Assembly (NCBI GenBank): GCA_017413105.1
Contig: JAFPVA010000052.1
Coordinates: 1-38,244, forward strand
Source: Butyrivibrio sp.
GTDB lineage: Bacteria > Bacillota > Clostridia > Lachnospirales > Lachnospiraceae
DNA length: 38,244 nt
Reading direction: 5' to 3'
Below are positions 16,477 to 25,630 of the stretch, one piece after another. The notes under the pieces were generated by a model that saw nothing but the letters and a program-made list of their open reading frames with translations, was not told the DNA's origin and made no database searches. Made by a program: the position numbers and the translations under genes. Position 1 is the first letter of the stretch. Every line of letters starts with the position of its first letter.

Positions 16477-16558
16477 GAAACGAGGGGACGGTGAAACTAC
16501 GGGGACGGTTCTTGACGTTCCACTTTATGTGGAACGAAAGAACCGTCCCCTCGTTTCA
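16477..16558. repeat. GGGGACGGTTCTT-type palindromic repeat, also likely bidirectional terminator
   Basis: The hairpin 16501-16550 pairs GGGGACGGTTCTT with AAGAACCGTCCCC around an inner GTTCCAC-TTTAT-GTGGAAC stem. Just upstream, GAAACGAGGGGACGG (16477-16491) is a second left arm that matches the outer right end CCGTCCCCTCGTTTC, separated by TGAAACTAC. The same core occurs at 30441-30690. This repeat type is widespread in Firmicutes intergenic DNA and has been linked to REP-like elements. It lies between convergent aguB and aguA. Confidence 0.8.
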
Positions 16559-16560
16559 CT

Positions 16561-17742
16561 TTACAAATTATTATCCGGAATCTGCTGAGTGATGCAATGG
16601 ATATTCCCACCGCCAAGAAGTATATCCCTTGCAGGGATTCCAATGATTTCTCTTCCCGGGCAGATTTCTCTTAGGATTTCCAAAGCTCTCTCATCGCTTT
16701 CCTTATTGTCTCCGCCAAACTGAGGAACTAAAGCAGCTCCGTTGATGAAATAGAAATTAACGTAACTGGCGGCAAGTCTTTCGCCAATATCGCGAACATC
16801 CTCTCCTTCTTCAAATTCATAATTGCTAAGATCATCTTCTGAAATAAGGACCGGATGATCCGGAATAGGAAGCTTATGAACAGTCAGCTTTCTCCCTTTT
16901 GCATCTGTTTCATTTTCAAGGTAATCAAGATCCTGTTTTGATAGCTCGTACTGAGGATCCTCCTGATTATCAGTCCAGGCAAGAACTACTTCTCCGGGAG
17001 CAACAAAAGCGCAGACATTGTCAACATGCTCGTTTGTCTCATCATTGTATATTCCTCTGGGAAGCCAGAGAACTTTCTCTGCACCCAGATATTTTTTCAA
17101 AGTTTCTTCTATCTGTTCTTTGGATAAAGACGGGTTCCTGCCGGGACTCAAGAGGCAGCTTTCAGTAACCATTACAGTACCCTCTCCGTCACTGTGTATG
17201 GAGCCGCCTTCCAGCACAAAATCACCTGCATCGTAACAGTCTATCTCGCAAAGGTCACAAAAAGAGCCTGCAACTTTATCATCCATATCCCATGTGGCAT
17301 AGAGGCCATCAATCTCTCCGCCCCAGGCATTAAATTTCCAATCTATGCCTCTTATACTCTTGCCTTCAAAGTCCTTTGAGGAATTTGTTACAAAGGTAGG
17401 TCCAACATCCCTTGCCCATGCATCATCAGAGTCAATTGGAAATATCAGGCACCTGTTCTCAAAAGCCTCTTTTTCTTCCTCGTCCTTTGCATTGTCTGCA
17501 ATAATGCTGTCCAAAAAAGCCTTGGCCTCTTTCCAGTGCATTTTATCCGCAATAAGATAAAGGTTTTCTCTTTTTATTATCTCAAGAAAAATCCCCGCAA
17601 AGCTTCGAAGGGCACCGGTTCTGTCTTTTCCCCAGCTCCCGGGTCTTACCGGATATATCATAATAGTTCCGTCGTGTATAGAGTATTCCGCCGGCATTAC
17701 AAAATCGTCGTCTACAGGAAACTTATTCTTGTCAAACGCCAT
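16561..17742 (-). CDS. aguA: Agmatine deiminase
   Basis: Converts agmatine to N-carbamoylputrescine and ammonia. The 393-residue product belongs to the peptidyl-arginine-deiminase-like guanidine-modifying family. It shows MPAEYSIHDGTIMIYP near the N-terminus, DAWARDVGPTFV, VLEGGSIHSDGEGT and the catalytic GGGNIHCITQQIP with C383. A GGAG site precedes the ATG. It starts 26 bases after nspC and so is probably read from the feoB-nspC transcript. Together with aguB it makes putrescine from agmatine. Confidence 0.96.
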   Translation of the reverse strand: MAFDKNKFPVDDDFVMPAEYSIHDGTIMIYPVRPGSWGKDRTGALRSFAGIFLEIIKRENLYLIADKMHWKEAKAFLDSIIADNAKDEEEKEAFENRCLIFPIDSDDAWARDVGPTFVTNSSKDFEGKSIRGIDWKFNAWGGEIDGLYATWDMDDKVAGSFCDLCEIDCYDAGDFVLEGGSIHSDGEGTVMVTESCLLSPGRNPSLSKEQIEETLKKYLGAEKVLWLPRGIYNDETNEHVDNVCAFVAPGEVVLAWTDNQEDPQYELSKQDLDYLENETDAKGRKLTVHKLPIPDHPVLISEDDLSNYEFEEGEDVRDIGERLAASYVNFYFINGAALVPQFGGDNKESDERALEILREICPGREIIGIPARDILLGGGNIHCITQQIPDNNL

Positions 17743-17768
17743 ACATTTATCTCCGTCATATATTCAAC

Positions 17769-18932
17769 TTATAATCTGGTCTTAAAATTCTCATAGCCAA
17801 AGCGCTTCAATATCTCCACTTCACCATCTTCGTGAAGGATATCTATATCAGGAAGCGGCATACCATTGAAGGTGTTGTTCTTTACCATGCTATAGATTGC
17901 CATATCTTCAAAATAGAGCCTGTCTCCGATTTTCTTTTCCTCAGAAAAACTGTAGTCACCAATAATATCACCTGCAAGGCAGGTCCTTGATGAAAGCCTG
18001 TAGGTATATTTCATTTCACCGGCTTCTTCAGAATCCCGAAGTGGTGGCCTGTAAGGCATTTCCAGAACGTCAGGCATATGGCATGCTGCAGAGGTATCAA
18101 GAATAAGAACCGGCATTCTTTCAGTCTCAACTATATCCATAACTGTTGTTACCAGGTATCCTGCATCAAGAGCAATGGCCTCTCCTGGCTCAAGATAAAC
18201 AGAGATGGAATATTTTTCTCTAATATACTTAACAAGACTTATAAGTCCTTCAATATTGTAGCCTTCTCTTGTAATGTGGTGTCCGCCCCCGAGATTTATC
18301 CATTTTATCTGGGAAAAATAAGAAGCAAATCTCTTTTCCACATCCCTGAAGGTATCCTCTAAGGGCTCAAAGCCCTGCTCACATAAAGTATGGAAATGAA
18401 TTCCCTCTACTCCCTCAGGAAGAGTCTCAGGCATGTCAACGAGTCTGATTCCCAGCCTTGAACCGGATGAACAGGGATCATAAATCTCATGTTCTTCCTG
18501 AGTGCTGAACTCCGGGTTAATTCTAAGGCCAACCGAAACCTTTCCAGATTCTACAAAAGGCTCCCATATCTTCCTGTGAGTTTCAAGCTGATTTAAAGAA
18601 TTAAAAACTATATGGTCGCAGATATCACATAATTCGGCCATTTCCTCTTCTTCAAAAGCAGGCTCAAAAACATGATTTTCAAGTTTCTTTTCCGGATATG
18701 TCTTTGAGTGCATTTCCTCATGAGCCAGCTTTGCCTCATACAAGCCGGAGGCAGTAGCCCCAAATAGGTATTCTGCAATCAAAGGATAGGTCTGGTATAT
18801 GGAATAAGCCTTCTGGGCCAGCAGAATCCTTGCCCCCGACTCATCCTGTACCTTTTTTAAGATTTCAAGATTCTCCCTTAATTTTTTTTCATCAATTACG
18901 TATGCCGGTGTTTTGATGTCCTCAATTCTCAT
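17769..18932 (-). CDS. nspC: Carboxy(nor)spermidine decarboxylase
   Basis: PLP-dependent, alanine-racemase-fold decarboxylase that removes the carboxyl group from carboxyspermidine or carboxynorspermidine. The product has 387 residues. It shows TPAYVIDE, the cofactor lysine K41 in ILLAQKAYS, GATASGLYEAKLA, INLGGGHHIT, YLEPGEAIALDAGYL and, near the C-terminus, SSRTCLAGDIIGDYSF with the partner-subunit Cys. AAGGATG precedes the start, 21 bases after feoB. With putrescine available from AguAB, spermidine rather than norspermidine is the probable product; diaminopropane genes are absent from the window. Confidence 0.93.
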   Translation of the reverse strand: MRIEDIKTPAYVIDEKKLRENLEILKKVQDESGARILLAQKAYSIYQTYPLIAEYLFGATASGLYEAKLAHEEMHSKTYPEKKLENHVFEPAFEEEEMAELCDICDHIVFNSLNQLETHRKIWEPFVESGKVSVGLRINPEFSTQEEHEIYDPCSSGSRLGIRLVDMPETLPEGVEGIHFHTLCEQGFEPLEDTFRDVEKRFASYFSQIKWINLGGGHHITREGYNIEGLISLVKYIREKYSISVYLEPGEAIALDAGYLVTTVMDIVETERMPVLILDTSAACHMPDVLEMPYRPPLRDSEEAGEMKYTYRLSSRTCLAGDIIGDYSFSEEKKIGDRLYFEDMAIYSMVKNNTFNGMPLPDIDILHEDGEVEILKRFGYENFKTRL

Positions 18933-18953
18933 AAATTCATCCTTATTCTTTAT

Positions 18954-21341
18954 TTATTTAAGAAAAAAGCTAAATACTCCTCGAGCCAAAAGTGCCACGA
19001 TCCAGGCCACAACGCACTGCCAGAGAACTACAAATATCGCCCATTTTGCCCCAAGCTCTCTCTTGATTGAAGCAATAGCTGCTACACAAGGAGTATACAA
19101 AAGGCTAAATATAAGAAGTGTTGCTGCTCCCAGAGATGAAAGCGCATTCTCAATGCCACCCACCTCAGAATAGAGCATACCAATAGTTGAAACCACACTC
19201 TCTTTTGCCAAAAAGCCGCATACCAGTGAAGTCACAACTCTCCAGTCCCCAAGACCAAGCGGGATAAATAATGGAGCAATAACTCCGGAAATGACTGCAA
19301 GAATACTCTGCTGAGAATCAACTGCCTTGTTAAATCCAAAGTCGAAGGTCTTTAAGAACCATACAAGAATAGTGGCGATAAAAATTACAGAAAAGGCTCT
19401 CTGCAAAAAGTCTTTTGCCTTCTCCCAGAGGAGCTGCCCTACGCTTTTTGCACTGGGCATTCTATAATTTGGAAGCTCCATTACAAAAGGAACAGCCTCG
19501 CCCCTGAATGCAGTCTTCTTCATCAAAAATGCTGCGCCAATAGCAACCAGGACTCCCACCACATACATACCTGTCATGACGAATCCTCCGTACCTTGGGA
19601 AAAAGGCATTTACAAAAAAGGCATAGATAGGCAGCTTTGCACTACAGCTCATAAATGGTGTAAGAAGGATGGTCATCTTTCTGTCTCGCTCACTTGGAAG
19701 AGTCCTTGTGGACATTACAGCCGGAACCGTACAGCCAAAGCCAATAAGCATCGGAACTATACTTCTTCCGGAAAGGCCGACCTTTCTAAGGAGCTTATCC
19801 ATAAAGAAGGCCACTCTTGCTATATATCCGCTATCTTCCAATAGGGATAAAAAGAAAAACATCGTTACAATAATTGGCAGGAAACTGACAACACTTCCAA
19901 CACCCTCAAATATTCCATCAAGAACAAGTTCCTGTAATGTCTCATTGCAGTTAAGTGCTACAAGAACATCCTCTGTGGCACTCTGTAAGCTTCCTATAAT
20001 GATTTCAAGTAATCCCTGGAGCCATGCGCCGATAACATTAAAGGTAAGAAAAAATACCAGCCCCATGATAAGAATAAACATTGGAATAGCACTGTATTTT
20101 CCGATAAGGACACGATCTATCCTCTGGCTTCTCTCATGTTCTTTACTGGTATGAGGCTTGACTACAGTTTCTTTGCAGACCTTTTCTATAAAGCTGAATC
20201 GCATATCCGCAATGGCTGCGCTGCGGTCAATTCCTCTCTCTTTTTCCATCTGAGCAATTATCTGTCCGATCATTTCTTTTTCACTATCAGACAGACCAAG
20301 GTGATTAATTAGGATTTCATCACCTTCAACAACCTTTGTTGCTGCAAATCTCAGAGGAATACCTGCCTCTTTTGCATGGATCTCAATAAGATGTTCCACA
20401 GCATGGATACACTTATGAACAGCACCTCCATAGGCATTTATATCGCAGAAGTCCTTATCAAGAGGTCTTTCCTGATAATGGGCAATGTGTATCGCATGGC
20501 TTATAAGCTCATCTACCCCCTTGTTTTTGGCTGCTGAAATAGGAACTACCGGAACTCCCAGCATTTCCTCCATCTTGTTGATCTTAATGGTGCCGCCGTT
20601 ACCCATGACTTCATCCATCATATTAAGGGCAACTACCATTGGCATATTCATCTCAAGAAGCTGCATTGTGAGATAAAGATTTCTCTCAATGTTTGTGGCA
20701 TCCACAATATTTATAATGGCTCTGGGCTTCTCATTCAAAACGAAATTTCTGGATACAATTTCCTCGCTGCTATAGGGAGACATGGAATAGATACCGGGAA
20801 GGTCGGTCACAAGGGTATTGGGATGACCTTTTATGACGCCATCCTTTCTATCAACTGTAACTCCCGGAAAATTACCAACATGCTGATTTGAACCTGTAAG
20901 CTGGTTAAAAAGAGTTGTCTTTCCGCTATTCTGATTACCAACAAGAGCATAGCTTAAAACTTCATTACTTGGAAGGGGATTCTCATGCTTTTTGTCATGA
21001 TATTTTCCGCCCTCTCCAAATCCCGGATGCTCAATGTTTCCCTGCTCGGAATTTGTAACAGTATCTATAGTCTCATCTGTTTCCTTAATATCTACTATTT
21101 TTTCAACTTCAACTTTTCCTGCATCTGCAAGCCTTAGTGTAAGTTCATACCCATGGATTCTGAGTTCCACCGGGTCTCCCATTGGCGCAAAGCGCACAAC
21201 TGTAACTTTCGCCCCGGGTATTACACCCATGTCCAAAAAATGCTGTCTTAGAGCGCCTCCACCTCCAACGGTCTTAACTATTGCTGATTCACCTATTTTG
21301 ACATCACGTAATGTCATTTTATTACCTTCAACTTTCCTCAT
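18954..21341 (-). CDS. feoB: Ferrous iron transporter FeoB with fused N-terminal FeoA domain
   Basis: 795-residue Fe(II) uptake permease. Residues about 9-85 form a FeoA SH3-like domain (LRDVKIGESAIVKTVGGGG, GVIPGAKVTVVRFAPMGDPVELRI). The GTPase domain has G1 GNQNSGKTTLFN, the GNFPGVTVDRKDG switch, DLPGIYSM and a VALNMMDE G4. The membrane part has Gate motifs with Cys (GFGCTVPAVMSTRTL, TPFMSCSAKLPIYAFF) and ends LLYTPCVAAIASIKRELG. The start at 21341 has GAGAGGG upstream; Met9 at 21317 with GAAGGT is an alternative. The ribosome site is buried in an inverted repeat (21348-21382). It sits oddly between polyamine genes, 21 bases before nspC. Confidence 0.95.
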   Translation of the reverse strand: MRKVEGNKMTLRDVKIGESAIVKTVGGGGALRQHFLDMGVIPGAKVTVVRFAPMGDPVELRIHGYELTLRLADAGKVEVEKIVDIKETDETIDTVTNSEQGNIEHPGFGEGGKYHDKKHENPLPSNEVLSYALVGNQNSGKTTLFNQLTGSNQHVGNFPGVTVDRKDGVIKGHPNTLVTDLPGIYSMSPYSSEEIVSRNFVLNEKPRAIINIVDATNIERNLYLTMQLLEMNMPMVVALNMMDEVMGNGGTIKINKMEEMLGVPVVPISAAKNKGVDELISHAIHIAHYQERPLDKDFCDINAYGGAVHKCIHAVEHLIEIHAKEAGIPLRFAATKVVEGDEILINHLGLSDSEKEMIGQIIAQMEKERGIDRSAAIADMRFSFIEKVCKETVVKPHTSKEHERSQRIDRVLIGKYSAIPMFILIMGLVFFLTFNVIGAWLQGLLEIIIGSLQSATEDVLVALNCNETLQELVLDGIFEGVGSVVSFLPIIVTMFFFLSLLEDSGYIARVAFFMDKLLRKVGLSGRSIVPMLIGFGCTVPAVMSTRTLPSERDRKMTILLTPFMSCSAKLPIYAFFVNAFFPRYGGFVMTGMYVVGVLVAIGAAFLMKKTAFRGEAVPFVMELPNYRMPSAKSVGQLLWEKAKDFLQRAFSVIFIATILVWFLKTFDFGFNKAVDSQQSILAVISGVIAPLFIPLGLGDWRVVTSLVCGFLAKESVVSTIGMLYSEVGGIENALSSLGAATLLIFSLLYTPCVAAIASIKRELGAKWAIFVVLWQCVVAWIVALLARGVFSFFLK

Positions 21342-21347
21342 AGAATA

Positions 21348-21382
21348 CCCTCTCTTTAGCTAATTATAAGGAAAAGAGAGGG
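21348..21382 (-). promoter_or_regulatory. Leader hairpin covering the feoB ribosome site
   Basis: On the minus strand CCCTCTCTTT, a 15-base AT-rich loop and AAAGAGAGGG: a perfect 10-bp stem. The second arm is the feoB Shine-Dalgarno sequence, seven bases before ATG. No T-run follows, so it is not a normal terminator for the peptidase gene. It could repress feoB translation or bind a regulator. Confidence 0.55.
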
Positions 21383-21442
21383 CTTATATTCATAATCCTA
21401 TTTTAAGCTTCGTTTGAAGATTCTTCAACAATAGATTCCGGG

Positions 21443-24163
21443 TCATCCTTCAGCAACTTCTGTTTCGAAGAAGCTTTCTTCATCACTGGCAAGAGCATCC
21501 GGAACATCGGCCTGTGGTAAAGGATCGCTTATTTCCTGAGCAGCGTCAGCTCCAGGAGTCTTTACATTTTCTTCAAAAGCTGCTTCTGCACCAACTATAT
21601 TTTCTGTGATTTCAGATATTTCCGTGGTCTCTGATACCGCTGTAGTCTCCATTACTTCTGCTGTCCCTGATGTTTCTTCTGCCCCAGCTTTCTCAGAGGC
21701 AGTTTCTATGTTTTCAACATTTTCAGTATTTTCGGAATCCACTACCTCGGAATCCACTGCTATCTCAGATGGCTCTGCAGCTTCAGAAATCACTTTCTCA
21801 GTTTCTGTCTCATCTGTTACCGCATCTTCAGGCTGTTCTGTCAAAATCTCTGCTTTATCTACAACTCCCGATGTTTCCTCAATGTCTTTTGACTGGTTAT
21901 CTGCATCAGATGAAGCCTCATCTGTTTTCACTTCAGCATCCGCATCTTCTACTGCAGTTTCATCTGTGGCATTTTCTTCTGTAACATCATCTTCTTTAAC
22001 AGTTTCCTCTGTAACAGCTGCTTCAAAAGTCTTACCTTCCTCATCTTCTAAGGAACCTTCCGTATCAGAAGCATCCGCCTTTGCAGCCTGATTCTTATCC
22101 AGTATGACATTGCTATCTCCAACTCCTGTGGTCCTGAGTCCTCCGGATTTTAAAGCTTCTGCATTATTTACTGTAGAATTAACAGCATCGTTGCTGTCTG
22201 TAATGAGAAGTATCCCGACACTTTCTACGCTGGTTGCATTGTTATCAACAGACGATGTTTCTTTAGTATCAAAAGGTAAAAGAATGCTTCCATTTGCCCT
22301 GAGTTCCCCCTTTGGATCCTTGATGACATCTGTAGTCACAAAGTCCAAATAGTTAAGGTATTCTACGCAGAAATCAATGGAATCATCTTTTGTCTCATCA
22401 TTCTTTGTCAGGAATTTCTTTTGGAAATCATCAACATTTTCATATTTATTTCCTGATATATATTTTACAACTACATCTAAAGCAACCCCCTCATTCAGAT
22501 ATTCAAGTATTATGTTAAGACCATTTCTGACTGCCCCTGAATCATAGTAATGAGTATTAGTGTTGGTATCAACAACTTTTACCTTATTATCTGAAAAACG
22601 ATCATTAGCAATACTTGCGAGATATATCGTTGCAAGATAACCACTAACATAATCCGCAGCTCTGTTATTGTTTGCTTTATACTTTCCAAGCGAATAGTCT
22701 ATGGATGGATATCCGGCTTTGTCTCCCTGGTCTGTAGAATAATAACTAAGCAGGGAATCTTCAGAATATTTTGCTGCTCCCTCTGCCCTGTTTTTATCCA
22801 CCATGTTATCAAAAAGATCATAGTGATATGAGTATGCATTATCAACACAGGTTGCAGTTCCCTCTATAAACCAGTTAGGGAATCCATTTTCCTTATTATC
22901 TATCGCAACTCCGGCCATACCAACTCTGGTGTAGTCATCCATACAGGCATGCATGAGCTCATGAACCATGGTATTATCCAGTTCAGTTAATGCACTGTCC
23001 TTAAAAATATATTTCTGGGTATCTTTATCTTTTTCATAAAGACTATCTACATTTACTCCCAAATAATATCTATAGTCATCACATGCATTATTGGGAGCAT
23101 AATACCTGCCATCTACATAAGCAACCGCATTCTTCAGATCTTTTTGACTTCCGTTGGAATGAGCGGAACTATACACGTAAAGACCAATTTCCTTACCGAT
23201 AGCTCCATTTTTTGCTCCTGTGGAATACCCGTTAAATCCTGTATAAAGAGCCTTAACTGCCTGAGGTTCGATTACATTGACAATGAGGTTTAATAACTTA
23301 TTAAGGTTTTCTGTTCCATAAGCCTCTATGCATGCATCAGAGCAGTGAAGCGCAACCAGATCCTTTACGATCGGTATAACTTCGGCTTCCTTGTTATCAC
23401 TAGCGGGTTCTGACTCAGACACAGGAGAATTCTCTTCTTCAGTCTGAGGCGCTGCAGAATTATTATTTGCTGCTTCTTCAGCCTGTTTTCTCTCCTGCTC
23501 AGCTGTATACTCAACAAAATTACGGATATTGTCTCTGCTTGTCTGGTTAAAGAAATTCTGAATATCATTATTGGAGACGATATTTGAAAGAATTCCTGTC
23601 GAATCCATGAGATCAGTTTGACCGGTTAATTCCTCCGCAATATCTGTTGTTACAATATAAGTAATTCCATAGGCTGCGCTTCCAACCATGATGATATTAT
23701 CACTGGTATATATGCCGTCCAGGAATTCAGGAAGTCTTAAGGAATAACCGTTTTCTCCGTCATTTACAACTTCGACATTTGTGGGAACAAAAAACGCAAA
23801 AACAGGCTTATAGGTCTTGCCGGGAAGGCAGATCAAAGAAGCCTTACCCTCTTCGTCAATCCATACTACCGGAATCTCCCAAAAGAGACCGCCATCAGCA
23901 AGAACTGTTGCTCTTGTATCAAGCTTATCTCCGGCCTTTGGCTGCTCAAGATTGATAAGGCGCAGGTTTGAAACTTTCGTTTTTCCAATGCGCTGATTTA
24001 CATTTCGTAGAACCTCATCGGCACTTTCAGCTTCTTCTGTTTTATTCTGAAAAGTAATTACAGGTTCAGCTGCTTTTACCGATATTGAATAGATATTTGT
24101 AAAAAGAAATATACTTACAAGAAATAGTCCCAGGATTCTTGAAATCGACTTTTTTCCGCCCAT
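21443..24163 (-). CDS. Secreted zinc metallopeptidase with long acidic Ser/Thr/Glu tail
   Basis: 906-residue secreted protein. A signal peptide occupies about residues 1-32 (ISRILGLFLVSIFLF, then SVKAAE). A non-catalytic N-terminal region follows, with an Asn/Glu/Pro-rich linker near 225-260. A gluzincin catalytic domain carries HELMH at 401-405 and a downstream WFIEG with the third zinc ligand Glu434, a layout like that of flagellinolysin-type and M9-like peptidases. From about residue 710 the chain is low-complexity (Glu, Thr, Ser, Val, Ala, Asp), like a cell-wall-spanning stalk, but I see no sortase motif. The start at 24163 is chosen by GAGGG; an upstream GTG at 24175 is also in frame. 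The target protein is unknown. It interrupts the polyamine genes. Confidence 0.8.
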   Translation of the reverse strand: MGGKKSISRILGLFLVSIFLFTNIYSISVKAAEPVITFQNKTEEAESADEVLRNVNQRIGKTKVSNLRLINLEQPKAGDKLDTRATVLADGGLFWEIPVVWIDEEGKASLICLPGKTYKPVFAFFVPTNVEVVNDGENGYSLRLPEFLDGIYTSDNIIMVGSAAYGITYIVTTDIAEELTGQTDLMDSTGILSNIVSNNDIQNFFNQTSRDNIRNFVEYTAEQERKQAEEAANNNSAAPQTEEENSPVSESEPASDNKEAEVIPIVKDLVALHCSDACIEAYGTENLNKLLNLIVNVIEPQAVKALYTGFNGYSTGAKNGAIGKEIGLYVYSSAHSNGSQKDLKNAVAYVDGRYYAPNNACDDYRYYLGVNVDSLYEKDKDTQKYIFKDSALTELDNTMVHELMHACMDDYTRVGMAGVAIDNKENGFPNWFIEGTATCVDNAYSYHYDLFDNMVDKNRAEGAAKYSEDSLLSYYSTDQGDKAGYPSIDYSLGKYKANNNRAADYVSGYLATIYLASIANDRFSDNKVKVVDTNTNTHYYDSGAVRNGLNIILEYLNEGVALDVVVKYISGNKYENVDDFQKKFLTKNDETKDDSIDFCVEYLNYLDFVTTDVIKDPKGELRANGSILLPFDTKETSSVDNNATSVESVGILLITDSNDAVNSTVNNAEALKSGGLRTTGVGDSNVILDKNQAAKADASDTEGSLEDEEGKTFEAAVTEETVKEDDVTEENATDETAVEDADAEVKTDEASSDADNQSKDIEETSGVVDKAEILTEQPEDAVTDETETEKVISEAAEPSEIAVDSEVVDSENTENVENIETASEKAGAEETSGTAEVMETTAVSETTEISEITENIVGAEAAFEENVKTPGADAAQEISDPLPQADVPDALASDEESFFETEVAEG

Positions 24164-24267
24164 AACATCCCTCACTTATTTTGAAATTAATATACGTCAC
24201 TATTAAAATATATCACCTAAGCCGTTTATATTTTATTAATATTCCGTAAAGAAATTATAAAATGGGC

Positions 24268-24303
24268 AAAAGAAAAAGGACTTCCATTTTGATATGAAAG
24301 TCC
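24268..24303 (-). terminator. Terminator after the carboxyspermidine dehydrogenase gene
   Basis: GGACTT (24278-24283) pairs with AAGTCC (24298-24303). On the minus strand the stem is followed by TTTTTCTTTT. It closes the speA-speE-dehydrogenase run. Confidence 0.75.
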
Positions 24304-24316
24304 CTAATTTCAAAGT

Positions 24317-25579
24317 TTATTCAACCATAACCGGTTTCTCGTCAACCACCCATGGAAGGCCATATTCATTTAACATTTCCATATATGGATCCGGATCAAA
24401 CTCATCCGTTGTATATACGCCCGGCTTCTTCCACTTTCCTGAAAGAACAAGAGCTGTTCCGATCATAGCCGGAACACCTGTTGTATAGCTTATTGCCTGG
24501 CTTCCAAGCTCCTTGTAGCATTCCTGATGATCACATACGTTATATATATACAGTGTCTTTTCCTTGCCGTCCTTGATTCCGCGGAAAATACAGCCGATAT
24601 TTGTCTTTCCAACTGTTCTTGGTCCAAGGCTTGCCGGATCCGGTAAAAGAGCTTTCAAAAACTGGATAGGCACAATCTCTTTTCCCTCAAAATTGATCGG
24701 ACTTGTGGAGAGCATTCCCACATCCTCAAGACATCTCATGTGATCAAGATAGCTCTGTCCAAAGGTCATAAAGAAACGGATTCTCTTAATTTCAGGGAAG
24801 TTTCTTCCAAGAGCTTCAATTTCCTCGTGGTGAAGAAGGTACATATCCTTCTGGCCAACCTCAGGGAAATCATAAACTCTCTTGATTTCCATAGGCTTAG
24901 TCTCAATCCAGTGACCGTCCTCCCAATATGAACCGTTTGCACTTACTTCACGGAGATTGATCTCAGGGTTAAAGTTCGTAGCAAAAGCATAGCCGTGATC
25001 GCCGCCATTGCAGTCAAGAATATCAACAGTATGTATCTCGTCGAAATAATGTTTTTTTGCATAGGCAACAAATACACTTGTTACGCCCGGGTCAAAGCCT
25101 GTTCCAAGAAGTCCTGTAATGCCTGCCTCCTTAAACTTATCCATGTAATCCCACTGATAGCTGTAGTCAAAGTAGGCAGTAAATCCTTTTTCCTTGCATC
25201 TCTTCTCGTAAGCTGCACGCCATACAGGTTCATCTGTATCCTCAGGCTCATAGTTTGCAGTATCAATATAGTCCACCTTACACTCAAGGCATGCATCCAT
25301 TATTGTAAGGTCCTGATAAGGAAGTGCAACATTAAGGACAGCATCCGGATGATATTCCTTGATTAGTTTAACAACATCATTAACATCATCAGCATTTACT
25401 GTAGCTGTTGTGATCTTTACAGGACTTCCCTGCTTCTCAAGCTTCTCCTTAAGAGCATCGCATTTGCTGACTGTTCTGCTGGCAAGACACATCTCTGTGA
25501 ATACCTTGCTGTTCTGTGCGCACTTCTGAATTGCAACCTGTGCAACACCACCGCATCCAATAACAAGTAATCTTCCCAT
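24317..25579 (-). CDS. Carboxy(nor)spermidine dehydrogenase (saccharopine dehydrogenase-like)
   Basis: 420-residue NAD(P)H-dependent reductase of the saccharopine dehydrogenase fold. It condenses a diamine (putrescine or diaminopropane) with aspartate semialdehyde to give carboxyspermidine or carboxynorspermidine. The Rossmann glycine motif MGRLLVIGCGGVAQ opens the protein. YIDTANYEPEDT, GTGFDPGVTSVF and CNGGDHGYAFATNFNPE are typical of the CANSDH/CASDH group rather than of lysine-pathway enzymes. GGAGG precedes the ATG at 25579; the longer frame from 25597 has no ribosome site. It lies 51 bases after the speE-like gene. NspC, its usual partner, is encoded 5 kb away on the same strand. Confidence 0.9.
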   Translation of the reverse strand: MGRLLVIGCGGVAQVAIQKCAQNSKVFTEMCLASRTVSKCDALKEKLEKQGSPVKITTATVNADDVNDVVKLIKEYHPDAVLNVALPYQDLTIMDACLECKVDYIDTANYEPEDTDEPVWRAAYEKRCKEKGFTAYFDYSYQWDYMDKFKEAGITGLLGTGFDPGVTSVFVAYAKKHYFDEIHTVDILDCNGGDHGYAFATNFNPEINLREVSANGSYWEDGHWIETKPMEIKRVYDFPEVGQKDMYLLHHEEIEALGRNFPEIKRIRFFMTFGQSYLDHMRCLEDVGMLSTSPINFEGKEIVPIQFLKALLPDPASLGPRTVGKTNIGCIFRGIKDGKEKTLYIYNVCDHQECYKELGSQAISYTTGVPAMIGTALVLSGKWKKPGVYTTDEFDPDPYMEMLNEYGLPWVVDEKPVMVE

Positions 25580-25630
25580 GAATTTTCCTCCATTCACAAC
25601 ATGAAAATTATAATACTAAGCGCGGACGCT

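Noticed and set aside
21400-21445. Possible frameshift at the end of the metallopeptidase, since another frame reads DDPESIVEESSNEA before stopping
   Set aside because: The tail is low-complexity, so acidic residues appear in more than one frame; there is no conserved end to judge by.
21606-22091. 161-codon plus-strand frame, Ser/Val/Thr-rich
   Set aside because: Antisense shadow of the Glu/Thr/Ser-rich tail of the metallopeptidase; codon bias alone keeps it open and there is no ribosome site.
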